From the NCBI GenBank assembly GCA_949361645.1, contig OX442419.1:2949459-3013458 (forward strand): 64,000 nt of DNA. The letters run 5' to 3'. The DNA comes from Spongilla lacustris. Its lineage: Eukaryota > Porifera > Demospongiae > Spongillida > Spongillidae. Position 1 is the stretch's first letter, and each line of letters starts with the position of its first letter. A program made the translations under genes and the position numbers. The notes under the pieces were generated by a model. That model was not told where the DNA came from. It searched no databases and worked only from the letters and a program-made list of their open reading frames with translations. This document shows positions 41,341 to 52,744 of the stretch, piece by piece.

Positions 41341-41968
41341 ATTAGATACCCGACCTTCCGCCAAAATGCGAAGGTCAGGCTACGCCCAACTAGTATATTG
41401 GAGGCAACGAAAGACCTCTGGATCGTTTCGGTGCAGCATTAGAACATTAGAACTTCGAACTGTTTGTTAATAGCCGCGCTAATAGTTAGTGACGAAACCA
41501 AACCATTCGCCATCCCATAGTCATTGCGCTGTGCAAACCTCAACTAGTGCTGGGTGCAAACCTCAATTAGTGCGCGGTGCAAACCCGGACTAGTGCGCGG
41601 AGCAAACCTCAACTAGTGCGCGGTGCAAATCTCAACTAGTGCGCGGTGCAAATCTCAACTAGTGCGCGGTGCAAATCTCAACTAGTGCGCGGTGCAAATC
41701 TCAACTCAACTAGTGCGCTGTGCACGGTGCAAACCTCAACTAGTGCGCGGTGCAAACTTCAAGTAGTGCGTGGCGCAACTGTCTTAGTGCGCGACCTACC
41801 GGGCCACCGTAAAGAAACAGCTGCTTATCATTACCTCACATTAGCCGCTAATTGGGTGATAATGGGACCCACTTGAACGTTAACCCCGTTGCAGCAGAAC
41901 AAATCCAGGTATAGGCTTGCAACCCGACCTTCCGCCAATACGCGAAGGGCGGGCCACGCCCAACTAGT
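41341..41968. repeat. Two copies of the GACCTTCCGCC hairpin motif
   Basis: ACCCGACCTTCCGCCAA, then GCGAAGG, then GGCTACGCCCAACTAGT at 41347-41395 and 41923-41970. The same motif is in repeat copies A and B (1450, 8975; inverted-type halves at 1358 and 8384). The arms CGACCTTC.GC and GCGAAGGTCG pair into a hairpin. They look like ends of one MITE family. Confidence 0.85.
41525..41790. repeat. 22-bp minisatellite, CAACTAGTGCGCGGTGCAAA
   Basis: About eleven copies of TAGTGCGCGGTGCAAACCTCAAC with substitutions, lying exactly between the two hairpin-motif copies at 41347 and 41923. Confidence 0.95.
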
Positions 41969-42238
41969 CGCTACTATCGCCCGGCCCTCGTTGCTATCGC
42001 TCTCGCTACTATCCGCTATCATAACATATTGCCACGCGATTGTATTAAAACCCACACTTCTTTATTGAATACACTCAGTGCTAGGGGACTACAATATTTA
42101 ATGATATTCAAATCACTCGCTATCATATCTGTGTGCACTTGCCAAATTACATTACTTCCCACAGTGTCCCTACCCTCATATCAACCCATGCATACCACGG
42201 GGGTTGATATAAGGGTAAAGTAAATAATGGCCAAATAT

Positions 42239-42412
42239 GCCCTATTCATAGTGATATTAGGCTAGGGTTTTGTGTTCCTAGCGATCACCTCAAAGCACCG
42301 CTAAGAGATTCACTTTGTGAAAGATTCTATCACGAATTAAATCTCATTAGCGGTTGGCTTAGGCGATCGCTAGAAACACAAAACCCTAGCCTAAAATTGC
42401 TATGAATAGGGC
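42239..42412. mobile_element. 174-bp hairpin (foldback) element
   Basis: GCCCTATTCATAG, GGCTAGGGTTTTGTGTT and CTAGCGATC on the left are mirrored on the right for about 60 bp each side of a short loop. It lies within GGTTGATATRAGGGTA direct repeats (42203, 42415, 42430). A small foldback MITE is the simplest reading. Confidence 0.85.
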
Positions 42413-42462
42413 AGGTTGATATGAGGGTAGGTTGATATAGGGGTAGGTGAACTGTAGCGCCC

Positions 42463-42505
42463 CTCGATGCTATCGCGCTTGTCCGGATCCCGCGATAGCA
42501 TCGAG
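42463..42505. repeat. Hairpin with 15-bp perfect arms
   Basis: CTCGATGCTATCGCG and its complement enclose a 13-base loop. The arms pair perfectly. Confidence 0.93.
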
Positions 42506-43127
42506 AGTATACTGTACCTGCATCTGATCGGTTTCCCGGTACCTCCAAACACAAAAATGTGCTACCAAACCTAAAGCCGGGGTACATATATATTTTTTCC
42601 ACACGCCAGAAATTTTGAACAAAACATTTCTAATAAACCAGAGCTGTATCATAGCATAGACAATGTATCGACATGCCGATAAATCCAGAAACATTAACAC
42701 TCCACAATAGCGATCAAACGAACACAAACCAGCCTTCACTCGAATATAATGCACCTGCTGGAAAAATTTGCAACCCGCGTCACAGTTTTTACCTACTATT
42801 TATGGATCACCAATTTTTCGGTACTGGTACGTGAAATATGCCCGTACCTATCATGAGATCAGGAAGAACTGGTGCCAACTATTTTTATACCACACGCCGA
42901 CAAGTCAGTCGCCACTTTTATACGTCTAATTATAAAAATCCTTATAAGCGATTTATGCCTAAAATCATCATTGGAACGCGTCCTTAAAGTTGAGTGTAAG
43001 CTAGAAGTGCGAGTTATCATAATTTTTTGAAATTGAATTATCAAGTAGCACCACAGTGCGCATGCGCGCAATGTTGACCTGTACGCAAAACTAAAATGTG
43101 TTGTTTTATATTTTTATATGCAACAAC

Positions 43128-43420
43128 GCGCAGCTGAAGCAACAGGCAACATGTTATGCGGAACTGGCTAAAGCAACAGACAACATGCATGTTATGCGGA
43201 AAACAGGCAATATACGTTATGCGGAAAACGGGTAACATGCATGTTATGCGGAACTGGAACCGGCAATAGGCAACATGCATGTGAACAACAGGTAACCTGG
43301 CAACGTGTTACGCCGGCGGAACTGTAAACTTGAACAGCGGGCAAAATGTTATGCGGAACTACCATGGCACAATGGGCAACATGCAACGCAGAACTGAGGC
43401 AACAGGCAAGAATGGGCAGT
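43128..43420. repeat. Degenerate ATGTTATGCGGAACTGG tandem repeat
   Basis: About nine imperfect units of 25-35 bp with the core CAACAKGCAACATG and TTATGCGGAA. Confidence 0.85.
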
Positions 43421-44842
43421 AATTGTAACTGGAAAGAACGTAACGTTACAAGGATTGATTATTATTATTTTTAAAATGGCGGGGAGGGTTAGCAAATAGT
43501 TTCCAACAGTATTATATTCTTTCGTATTATAAGTGTGGGTAGTAATTAATGTTGTATCCTGGGCTTATGCTCGGGTTTTTAGTAAGTTACGTTCCAGTAA
43601 ATGTCAATAATCTACGTCTATATGACGCTCTGAACTATATACTAGCATAAGTTCATCAGTTCTTCTCTAATAGTAAACGAGCACCAATGCTATAGGGTTG
43701 ACTAGTTTTGAAAAAAATAGTTTCGAAAAAAAAACCACGGTAGACTTTCTCACGTCATGAGCCTGGGATCGTCGCAAAAACCCGAGTTGACGCAGGCTGG
43801 GAATTCGATATTTTTCCTGTCAGTTACCATATTGAACTTTGTAAGGGGGGTTTCCAGGCAATGCCAAAACCTCTATGGATACGCTCCTGAGACGCCTCCT
43901 TGTATCTTATAAGCCGAACAACTTTTTGTATCATCCATGGTGTCACCAATTTTTTTTGGTCACTTTTCCAAACCCTAGTTCTTTAGTGGTGATGTGGATT
44001 ATCCGCAGCTGCATGTGACGTAATTGGGCCTAGGTACAAGACTAACGAGATAGTTGAGACATTGCCAAAGTAATAACGCGCTATAGCTGACACGTAAAGG
44101 GAACATACTTGAATCTATATAGTCCCTTAACACATATAGTATTTATGAATGTAATAACGTGGATCGACACAACAATGGTATACTAATTTAGGAAAAATTG
44201 TATATTTATAGAACTTGATCTAGATCTACTTTTAAATACATCCATGCAATTAATAGATAAAATAATACCTTCAGAGGTCATGTTACATTTCTAGCAGGTG
44301 TTAAGCCTCCTGACAGAAACACCATGGCTCTTTTGTTAATTGGCAGATTATTGCTCATCTCTCTGCATGAAGCGGAGCAGAACAAGGTCCAGAAGCAGAT
44401 ACTATGCGTGCTGTTATGCAAATCACTCTTTCACATCTCTTGCCTTTGAAACTACTGGCTTCACGTCTTTCTTGACAGATGACTTCAGTAAGCACTTCAG
44501 ATGTGACAAATGTTCTCTATAGCATACCTTCTGCAAATGTATTATGTTACCATTCAGAGGGGGAATGCTGCATCAATTTTGGGAAATTTGCCTCAAACCA
44601 CCTCTCCTTTGAATGACACTTTATATGTAGTATTTTCCTCGAATTTAAAAAAAAATGTTTGCTACGCCACCTCTTTTTGTTGCCCACATACACCGAGGTT
44701 TTAAGTGCATTTCAGCTGCACTGTTGTGCAATGTTGTTCTGCCGCATTTGCGCTGTTCTTACGCCTAGCTAGTATATAAAACAACAGAGATTCAAATCGG
44801 TCTTTGTGCACGAGCCGAAATTGGACTTCGCCTGTGCTATCC

Positions 44843-46591
44843 ATGGTGTACAGGGCAACAGAATTCGTCCTGAAGTTGCTCTTGATGTACCGTGCAGCCG
44901 TTGCAGGTGAGTCGTACAGAGTTCAAATCATTTGTGCTTATGCATGCACCTTCACTTAACAATGCATTTCGCGATTATTGTTCAGGAGCAGTTAACTACA
45001 GCATGTGTCCTCAAACTGGAACTGCTGTAATGGTGGCCCCATATTTGAACAACGGTATGGTTCAACAGTTCAACTGCACTGCTAGTGATGGTCGATTTAT
45101 TCGGTGGTACATCAATGGTACCATTTACCTGAATAAGTTGTGGGGGTCGATCAATGTTTTTGTTGAAATAATTAATGGATCTTACAGCTCGTACGTAACT
45201 ATCCCGCCTATGCTATATCCATTGAATGTAAAGTGTGGGGATGTCAATGGAATTTACTTCAGTTATAATGTCACCATTGTCTGGATCCTAGGTAATATAA
45301 CTAGTTTAATATAATGTGTAATTATACACCTTCGATTTACCGGCAGACACGCCTCACTTCAACTGTTCTCTTAATGTCACTGACTCTATCGTTTCCTGGG
45401 ACCAATGCGTGAACGTTCATGATTACATCACTTACTACATTCTCAATATTACCTATAGCGCAAATGGCGACCACATTTACTTGAATGTCGTTACCATGTA
45501 TACGTTCCTCAACCTTACAACACAGAATTTCGCGTGTGACACTGCCTATGAGTTGACCATTCTTCCAGTAAATGTCATTGGCGTGGGAGTGGGTGCAAAA
45601 TACACTTATTTGGTCACAGAATGCCCCACGTCAGATGGTAAGGTCTTTAAGAGCATGCATGGTGCATGAATGACAAATCGTTGGGCCTGTACATGCATGT
45701 CCGTATATATATAATTATAATTATTTATATATAATTATAATATTATATATATTATTATATATAAATTATATATACATTTAGTTGGAACAGTTTCCAGTCC
45801 TACAGTTTCCAGTCCAACAGTTTCCAGTTCAAATAATACTAGTTATATTGTGCAATTGGACATCAAGATAATAATTATATGTATGTTAATCAATTATACC
45901 GGTTTTCACATTTTAAGGAGACATCTGAATTTAATTTTCTGTGCAGGTGTATCCGTTGGTGCTGGAGGAGGCGTAGTGATACTATTTATGGTGGTTGGAT
46001 CAGGAATGCTTTGTCAAAAACGAAAAAGGAAAGGTACATATACGTATACAACCCTCACAGTGAAACATTTTCATATATTGCATTTCCTTCTCTTAACTCG
46101 TGGCGTAAGGTCCAGTCGTGTACATGTGCTGCTGGGAAAAAGGCAACATTATCAATCCACAATCGTAGGTTTCGAGCTTGCAAAAAAAAAGGAGCATTTA
46201 ATACGCTCGATTCAGCATAGTGTTTATATTTAGTGTAGTGTTCTGATCTATCCGTTTATGGTCCTAGCTGTTACATGCATGAATGTGACCATGTTGCTTA
46301 CTGGGAAGTTAATTCAACCTGTAGCTACTTTGCAACTTCAAAATATCAATGGTACATGTACGATTTTAACACTTTTATGTTTAAAACAGGCTGGCTCCAG
46401 AAGATATAAATTCAAGGTTCACTTTCAGAGACAACAAAGAATTTGATGCTGCAAGTTCATGTTTATATGCTAACATTTCGCCTATAGAAAGACACAATAA
46501 TTTGAATGATTCAGTGGAAATGGATGCAGCAAAGGATATACACATGGAGGAATGTTGTGCATATGGAAAAACGGAACTTTATAAATTTTGA
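44843..46591 (+). CDS. Small type I membrane protein with Ig-like and FN3-like domains
   Basis: Six plus-strand exons agree in phase with GT-AG borders: 44843-44906, 44986-45291, 45347-45637, 45782-45841, 45947-46033 and 46401-46591 (TGA). Exon 1 encodes a signal peptide (MVYRATEFVLKLLLMYRAAVA). Exon 2 is one Ig-like domain, with FNCTASDGRFIRWYINGT and a later VKCGDVNG cysteine. Exon 3 is one FN3-like domain, from FNCSLNVTDSIVSWDQC to LPVNVIGVGVGAKY. Exon 4 is a short linker of TVSSP repeats; its donor is weak and the exon could be skipped in phase. Exon 5 is the transmembrane helix (VVILFMVVGSGMLC) followed by KRKRK. The tail has several tyrosines (CLYANISPIE, CCAYGKTELYKF). N-glycosylation sites are frequent outside. 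It would sit in the plasma membrane as an adhesion or receptor protein; ligand unknown. Such ectodomains occur on sponge receptor tyrosine kinases, but no kinase follows here. Confidence 0.8.
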
Positions 46592-46742
46592 GTAATCAGT
46601 ACAACAGTTAGTTCAGCCGTATGTAGTCCTTAGACAGATAATAATAATATTTATTTTAGTCATGTTGGCTCTGGCGTTAGAATGGACTAGGATAAACTGG
46701 ACAGGATCATGTCATCGATATTTGGGATCGTTTCCGAGAAAA

Positions 46743-47471
46743 GGGACCTATAGCGCATATATTGTTATTTTTTAAAATGTTATAAAAATGGCATTATGTT
46801 TGAATTACTATAACTTTGGAACGGTTAAAGCTATCAACTTCCTATTGTCGATACTTCATACTACATTATTTCTCTATGGTAAAGTATATTTTGGGATCTT
46901 GCACATGCTCCATGCCAGTACATGTATATCGCGACGTCTTTCGGCAGGAATACTCAAATCGCTCCAAATTTGGTTTTACATAGAGAGATCCCTTAGCTAT
47001 TGGATTTTTTTGTTCGTTAATTTTTTATGTCATCCGTTACGAAGATACAGCAGAAAAAACTACGCCGCGCTCGATTCCCGCCAATGATTTGGGCTGTATG
47101 GGGAGGCGGTGGTTATATCATTGGTGTGAATCAAGCTGGAAAACGTGCAAGTGGTTTGTTTAACTGTGTCTCTGTAACGGATGACATAAAAAATTAACGA
47201 ACACAATAATAGCTAAGGGACCACAAGCCGAATTTGGAGCGATTTGAGTATTCCTGCCGAAAGTTATGGCGAGTTTGAACCCCTTGGTGTATCGGAAGTT
47301 GCGATACTGGCATGGAGCATGTGCAAGATCCCAAAATATACTTCACTATAGGGAAATGGTGTAGTATGAAATGCCGAAAATAGCAAGTTGATAGCTTTAA
47401 CCGTTCCAAAGTTATAGCAATTCAAGTGTAATGCCATCTTTTTTTTTTTTAAATAATATGCGCTAGGTCCC
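46743..47471. mobile_element. 729-bp element with about 300-bp inverted arms
   Basis: GGGACCTATAGCGCATAT at the left is mirrored by ATGCGCTAGGTCCC at the right; the arms (46743-47045, 47170-47471) share AACTTTGGAACGGTTAAAGC, TTTTGGGATCTTGCACATG and TAATTTTTTATGTCATCCG. The loop is about 125 bp. It lies just 150 bp downstream of the Ig/FN3 gene. No target duplication was identified. Confidence 0.88.
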
Positions 47472-47569
47472 GTTAATTATTATAATATTCATACAAATAA
47501 TACACTAATACATTGTGTGTATAAGAATTATACACCTACATGCAAGAGTCCGGACCATAATTGCTCTCA

Positions 47570-48500
47570 CGATGGACCTGGTCAAGGTGAGGTTTAGATT
47601 GCTGTATATAATTCAAAGGCAATGCTGCTCTTAGATTTTTAGGAGCCGATCCTTTAAGGGAGGATGGCAAAGGCAGGACTAAGTCTTATGGGATCAGAAG
47701 TGACGTTTGGAGCCACTGGAGGTGGGCAGGATGGATGCTTGCCCTTCAGCAAGTGCCATGTTGTGTCAGTATTTGGTGCAACACCACTGGATAGAAGCAT
47801 TTGGCAGACTTTACCCATCATCCCTGAACGGCCAAGGGAGACAGCAGAATTGATCACCTTTCTGCAGATGCTGGGGCCTCTTCTGGGGTGTTGTGGCTGC
47901 TAGCATGAGTTTTTACCATTGCCCAAAGGGTAGTCAGGTCATTTCAAAGAGATTCTAAGAACACGTGTGGATTGTGGTCCCATTGTGCTTCAAGGAGGGG
48001 AGGACACACTTTGGGAGCATAAATAGCTTCAACCAAACCTCTTCAGAATTCTCCTAGATAACACCTCTTAAAGCAGATGATAAAGCCCTTGCAGAGGCTG
48101 GCCTGGCTTTAGCCGGAACAAAACGCAGAGTTGGATGGTTTTACTGACACACCTGGTCAAACGTAGGAAGATTCTGACTGGCATCCGACTGGGGGGTTGG
48201 TACTCACTTGGTAGGAGGTAGGACTGGAGTGGTGTAAATGTAGTGCACCTCTGGGGGCACCAACGAAGGTGGGAAGTGTGCCTGGAGTTGGCTTAAAGCA
48301 GTTGGGACAAATAAGGAGATCATGGTCCCATAGCCACTCTGATGGAACTCCCCCAGGGAGAGCTCTTTTAGCATGGAGGGACATATGCTTGTGTCACATG
48401 GATGAAGCAATCTGCGCAGGGCAAGCCTCAACAGTACATTGCTTCCTAATGGAGGGTCCTAAAGATGACTGGCATGGAGTGGATGAAAGGGAGAGTCCGT
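47570..48500 (-). pseudogene. Non-LTR-like retroelement ORF remnant
   Basis: Minus-strand frames, broken by stops and shifts, give in order LICPNC, KVCSPLLEAQW, ETAVSLGRSG-like SAVSLGRSGMMGKVC, LLSSGVAPNTDT, LLKGKHPSCPPPV, and PSSLKGSAPKNLRAALPL. The order of a GR...A...L.S.G.AP segment, a L..KHP..PPP segment and a GxAPxxLRAxx segment matches the stretch leading into the reverse transcriptase of an ORF family frequent in sponge and cnidarian genomes (recalled, not searched). The RT core itself is not present. Confidence 0.5.
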
Positions 48501-48604
48501 GATCAGGCCATTTAGGGGCAGGATAAATATAATAATAATAATTAACAACAATTAATAATGGATTATTGTATGTAACACACAGGTGCCACAGGAAAACCAT
48601 TCGC

Positions 48605-49135
48605 GATTCCCGTATTGGGAATTAGTGGATTCCCAAGTGTTTAAAATCCCATTCATGGGAATTTGCTGTACTTTCCCAAGACTGAAAAAAGTGAAATCTA
48701 CGTTTTCGGGGAATTTTTAAAAGCTTATATGAAAGCCCGCCCTTGCGGCGGAACGTTTTGCACTCTCGCTGGGCTGGGAAATGTATCGAGAATTATTTCC
48801 AATGTTGGGAATCGCTCTTCCAATATTGGAAATTACATTGGCCCTGATTGCAGGGATTTGTTTTCCAAATGGTGTTTCCAGGACTGGAAATTACATTGGG
48901 GTTTCTTTTCCAATATCGGGAATGGCGTTTCCAAGATTGGAAAAGTTATGGGAACCGTAATTCCATTATTGGCCAATGTGTTTCCAAGTTTGGAAATATA
49001 TAATCCCAATATAGGGAATGGTATTTCCAATTAAGATTGGGAATGTGTTTCCAACATTGAAACTATATAATCCCAATATTGGGAATGGTGCTACCAAGAT
49101 ATAGGGATTGTGTTTCCAACGGCAGAATCCCAATC
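48605..49135. repeat. Cluster of TTCCAATATTGGGAA-type palindromes
   Basis: More than fifteen short inverted repeats of the form (T)TTCCAA-N-TTGGAAA or ATCCCAATATTGGGAAT follow each other at irregular 20-40 base spacing. Unlike an ordinary minisatellite, the palindromic half-sites are conserved while the spacers vary. The 123-codon frame across it (SNIGNGVSKIGK style) is a by-product. Confidence 0.85.
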
Positions 49136-51162
49136 ATATATATTAGAACTCACCTTTAACATATACTACCACCTCGTTTTCAAGAATCACCACTCTCCCT
49201 TTGGGATTCTGCCATTGCTAAATGGTCTGCAGCTTGGTCATAATGCACCTTCTCCTTCTGGATCGACAGAAATCATGGATGCATCGGATCTACCGAAGGT
49301 TTCTTCCGTTGTAGCTGAACTCTTAGCCACTGCCTCTGATCCTGTGTCCGAGGCAAGGCTCCTATCTGCATGTCTCTATCTGCATGCCTCTATATAAAAA
49401 GCTATACTGCATGCATGGTTACTTCCCTGGGTCTTCGCGCATGGACGATAACATTACTACTATTCACATGCATAGCCATTGGACTTTGTCGGGCTGCCCC
49501 ACTTTGCATCCCTCACCTCTGCCATCACAGTCAGCATGGATCAAATGTGGTCACGTTTGGCACGCACTGGCTCAGATCAGTCGTCGTTTTAGTGCTGGTC
49601 ACCATGGCATGCACAGGGCATTGTGTTCTGCCAATGTTCCTTCTCGATGAGAGCCCACTAGCTGGTCTTCGGAGATACACGCAGATCCATACTGCACCAA
49701 GCCACGTGCCAACTGAATGACAGGCTCTGGCAGCTCGGCAATAATATCCGTTTGGCTCCATCATAGATGTTTGATACAAATATCTATGGCTCCATGCTAT
49801 ACGTTGTTATAAGTACATGCATGCACATAATTTGTTGGCAAATTTATCCTGCACATAACTTGCATACATGTACACAGGCCTACATATTGCTAATTGGAGT
49901 GAATGCTAACAGGTGTGAGCTGTTCAGTTAGAGTGATATAGAACTTCATGACTCAGTTAGAGGCTAGGGATGCAATTACTATTAGACACTGCATAAAATA
50001 TAGGTGATTAGCCAATGGGGTATTGAAGTTGAAATTCTCCGTCGTGTTCAAGCATCAAGTCTCTTCTTTGCGCTAGAGGGTCATGACCAAAGGAGGATTG
50101 CAAAGCAAGATGACCACCACTAGCAACAAATTCAGATACAGCAGATTCACAGTGCAGTAAAACTGCCTCTGGGAGTTTTACTGCCCTGCTGTTAGACTTT
50201 AGTTGATTACTTAAGTATCATCTATAATTGTACGTATTTCATGTTCCGTAATTGTTATATATATTTTATAAGTGATGCAGCCTATAGAAATAAAAGAGCT
50301 ATTAAACCCCCCTGAATCTCACATGAATCCCACATAGTGCCATGAGTTAAGATTAGGATGCATGTCTTGTTAAACATGAAACAAGCTCTACATAGATTGA
50401 GTATCATGGAGCTATACTATTACATTACTCGACAAAATCATTTAGCAGATCTGCATTTGCATTGATTTGAGAATTGAGATTTTACTAGAGACACGCAGTT
50501 AAATCCCTGAATTGAATATGACAATACAATGAAAATTGAAGGGAAAAGCAATTTTTTAATGTATGAAAAAATATATAACGTTGAAATTTCTCGAATGGCA
50601 GAAATATACATGGACCTACTTCCTATCTAAATTTTGAGAAAAAAATTTGACATATTGCAAATTTGGAATGGAACCAAAACAAGCTGGGAATGGAATTGCT
50701 TCAATAACAACCGTAAAACCCCACCCATATCCACAGGGAAGGGCATAGCCCATTATAACGCCAATGCTGTTGCATCATTTATGCTCATTACTGTAGATTG
50801 AGCCTCTTATGCGTAATATAAGTAGGAGACGCAACAACAAAATTAACGCCGATATTATACAGCGACACTTATACGACGTGCAAACGAACGATAAACCTAA
50901 CAGTCACGTACAATGGTACAAACGCTTGTAAACAGTCCTCCGTGCATTGTTGTCAACATGAAGTAAATAATTGCAATAGGCCTATTACGGCTATATGCAA
51001 TTTTGCTCGCATCCTTGTCACCACTTTTAATACGCTGTAAATCAATTCCTAGCGAAGGTTCTATGACTGTACCAAGCGATTCCTACCGAAGGTTAAGAAC
51101 AATACAATATGAAGAGAAGGATTGCAAGTATAGAAAACTATTCTCTTGCAACTACAAGGTTT
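49136..51162. other. No gene recognised
   Basis: Plus-strand frames at 49110-49397 (DASDLPKVSSVVAELLATAS) and 49370-49720 have normal composition and might be remnants of one retroelement coding region, but no domain is recognisable. 49800-51160 shows nothing. Confidence 0.4.
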
Positions 51163-51452
51163 ACAAGATATAAAAAACATTCTCTCTGAGAAAGTTGGTG
51201 GTATATAGGATTTGAAGGCAATAGTGGTGTAAAAAGGAAGGGAACAAGGGTTCAATGATGATACGAATTTTTTTTTAAAACAATCTATATTTAGCACTTT
51301 TGTAGTACGTACATTGTACGTTGCTAAATATAGGACTGTTAAAAAAAATCCTATCATCATTGATCCCTTGTTTCCTTCCTTTTTACACCACTATTGCCTT
51401 CAAATCGTATATACCACCAACTTTCTCAGAGAGAATGCTTTTTATATCTTGT
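51163..51452. mobile_element. 290-bp hairpin element, copy 1
   Basis: Arms of about 125 bp starting ACAAGATATAAAAAACATTC are mirrored around a 30-base loop. The arms contain GAGAAAGTTGGTGGTATAT and GTAAAAAGGAAGGGAACAAG. A close relative lies at 55601-55885 and a single-arm relic at 27158. It has no coding capacity. Confidence 0.92.
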
Positions 51453-52699
51453 TTCCCCATATATGCCTGCTTCTCAGACATATATGTATTATCCACTCAA
51501 GGTGGAGGGTATCATGAGGCCCAACCTCACACATTGTCGCCTATTTTAGGCAAATGAATCTGCTAGGACAATCAGCTGATAACACACCTACCATTGAGGT
51601 CTACTGGTATAGGCCCATGCTGTTTTGTGTGATTGTAAGAGGTATTATAGAAATAGGGTTCTGAGGCAGCACTATGATGCCTTACCCCAACTAAAACATA
51701 TAATTTTATTGCACTAATGGCACGAACATCTTTTTAAATCCCCCTGCATGCTTTTGTTCTTCGAATGTTCAGTGCCTTCGTAAGTAATGCATCTGCACTA
51801 ACTTTGCTAACAGCAGCATGTGCAGATCTAGCGGTAACGTTTTGTGCCAACCATGGATGGGTCTGGCAAAAGGCATCATTTAACTCATCTAGCAATGTCC
51901 TATTGCTTAGAATAGCCTTTTCAAGGCCACCCTTTTACTCCATTAGAACACTATCATTGGGTTCATACAGGGAGTAGCTAAAATGATTAAGGAGATGGAA
52001 GCATGCAGTCAATACTTAACCTTTAATCTATTTTCATCCTTAATTCAGGATGGAAATCCTGAATTAAGGATGACTTACGCCGCTCGTATCGACATAAATT
52101 CGAACGGTAATGCTGGTTAAAAAATATATATATTTAGCTTCTGTAGGCTTTCATCTAAACAGCGCTATCCATTTTAGTCATTCAAATCTTTATTTCTTTT
52201 AGAAAAAACAATATGTTTAGGCTTAGTTTACTTTTTCGTTCGCAAATAATGCCGCGGTTACTATCAATGTCGGGTAAAAGGTTGAGGAATGAGCAGGAAG
52301 CTTACTTTCAAGATAGAAACTGTTACTAAGATCTGTAAGGAGAGCCATATAAGCAAATTAAACAATATGGGACACAGGAGGTACGAGCATCGAATATTAA
52401 CTCAAGGCGGACTAAGCGAAGCGAGTCAGAGCGGGTGGTACGATGGTTAGCCTCTGCAAAATAAACATTAAAAAGCATTTCTGTCATTGAGAGCGATGTA
52501 GAAATGCCTGGCATTGGTAGAAATGCTGTCACCAGTACTGTTGGGACATAAAAAGAAGGGGCGGATGCTCGGACAGTGATAATAAATTACCCATTTCTAT
52601 TATTTTATGTACAAGTTTGATAAAAATACAACTTCTACCAATAGGTAGTGTAAAGGAGTAAAATAGATATTAATTTTCACTGCAATGGTTGTTATAAAC
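51453..52699. other. No gene recognised; small hairpin and possible coding relic
   Basis: On the minus strand 51980-51770 reads LYEPNDSVLME, stop, then KAILSNRTLLDELNDAFCQT and SAHAAVSKVSADALL, which looks like decayed coding sequence of unknown family. TCCTTAATTCAGG and its complement form a hairpin at 52041-52073, and a TCCTGAATTCAGGA palindrome occurs twice at 52712 and 52737. Confidence 0.4.
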
Positions 52700-52744
52700 G
52701 GCAGAACTCACCATCCTGAATTCAGGATTTTACCGATCCTGAAT

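Larger units (their letters stand above)
41207..44842. other. No gene recognised between the kinase and the Ig/FN3 gene
   Basis: Both strands were read for kinase N-lobe motifs on the minus strand without success. The stretch holds copies of the GACCTTCCGCC hairpin motif, a 22-bp minisatellite, two hairpins and a degenerate ATGTTATGCGGAA repeat, listed separately. It would contain the promoter of the plus-strand gene; no clear TATA box was assigned. Confidence 0.5.

Noticed and set aside
41520..41790. Regularly spaced 22-bp units that could suggest a CRISPR array
   Set aside because: Units are contiguous without unique spacers and the genome is eukaryotic.
48663..49034. 123-codon frame with SNIGN repeats
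   Set aside because: It tracks the short palindrome cluster and has no start context or homologous domain.
49370..49720. 116-codon frame with hydrophobic stretches that might be a membrane protein
   Set aside because: Hydrophobic blocks are irregular, other frames are equally open and no exon borders agree.
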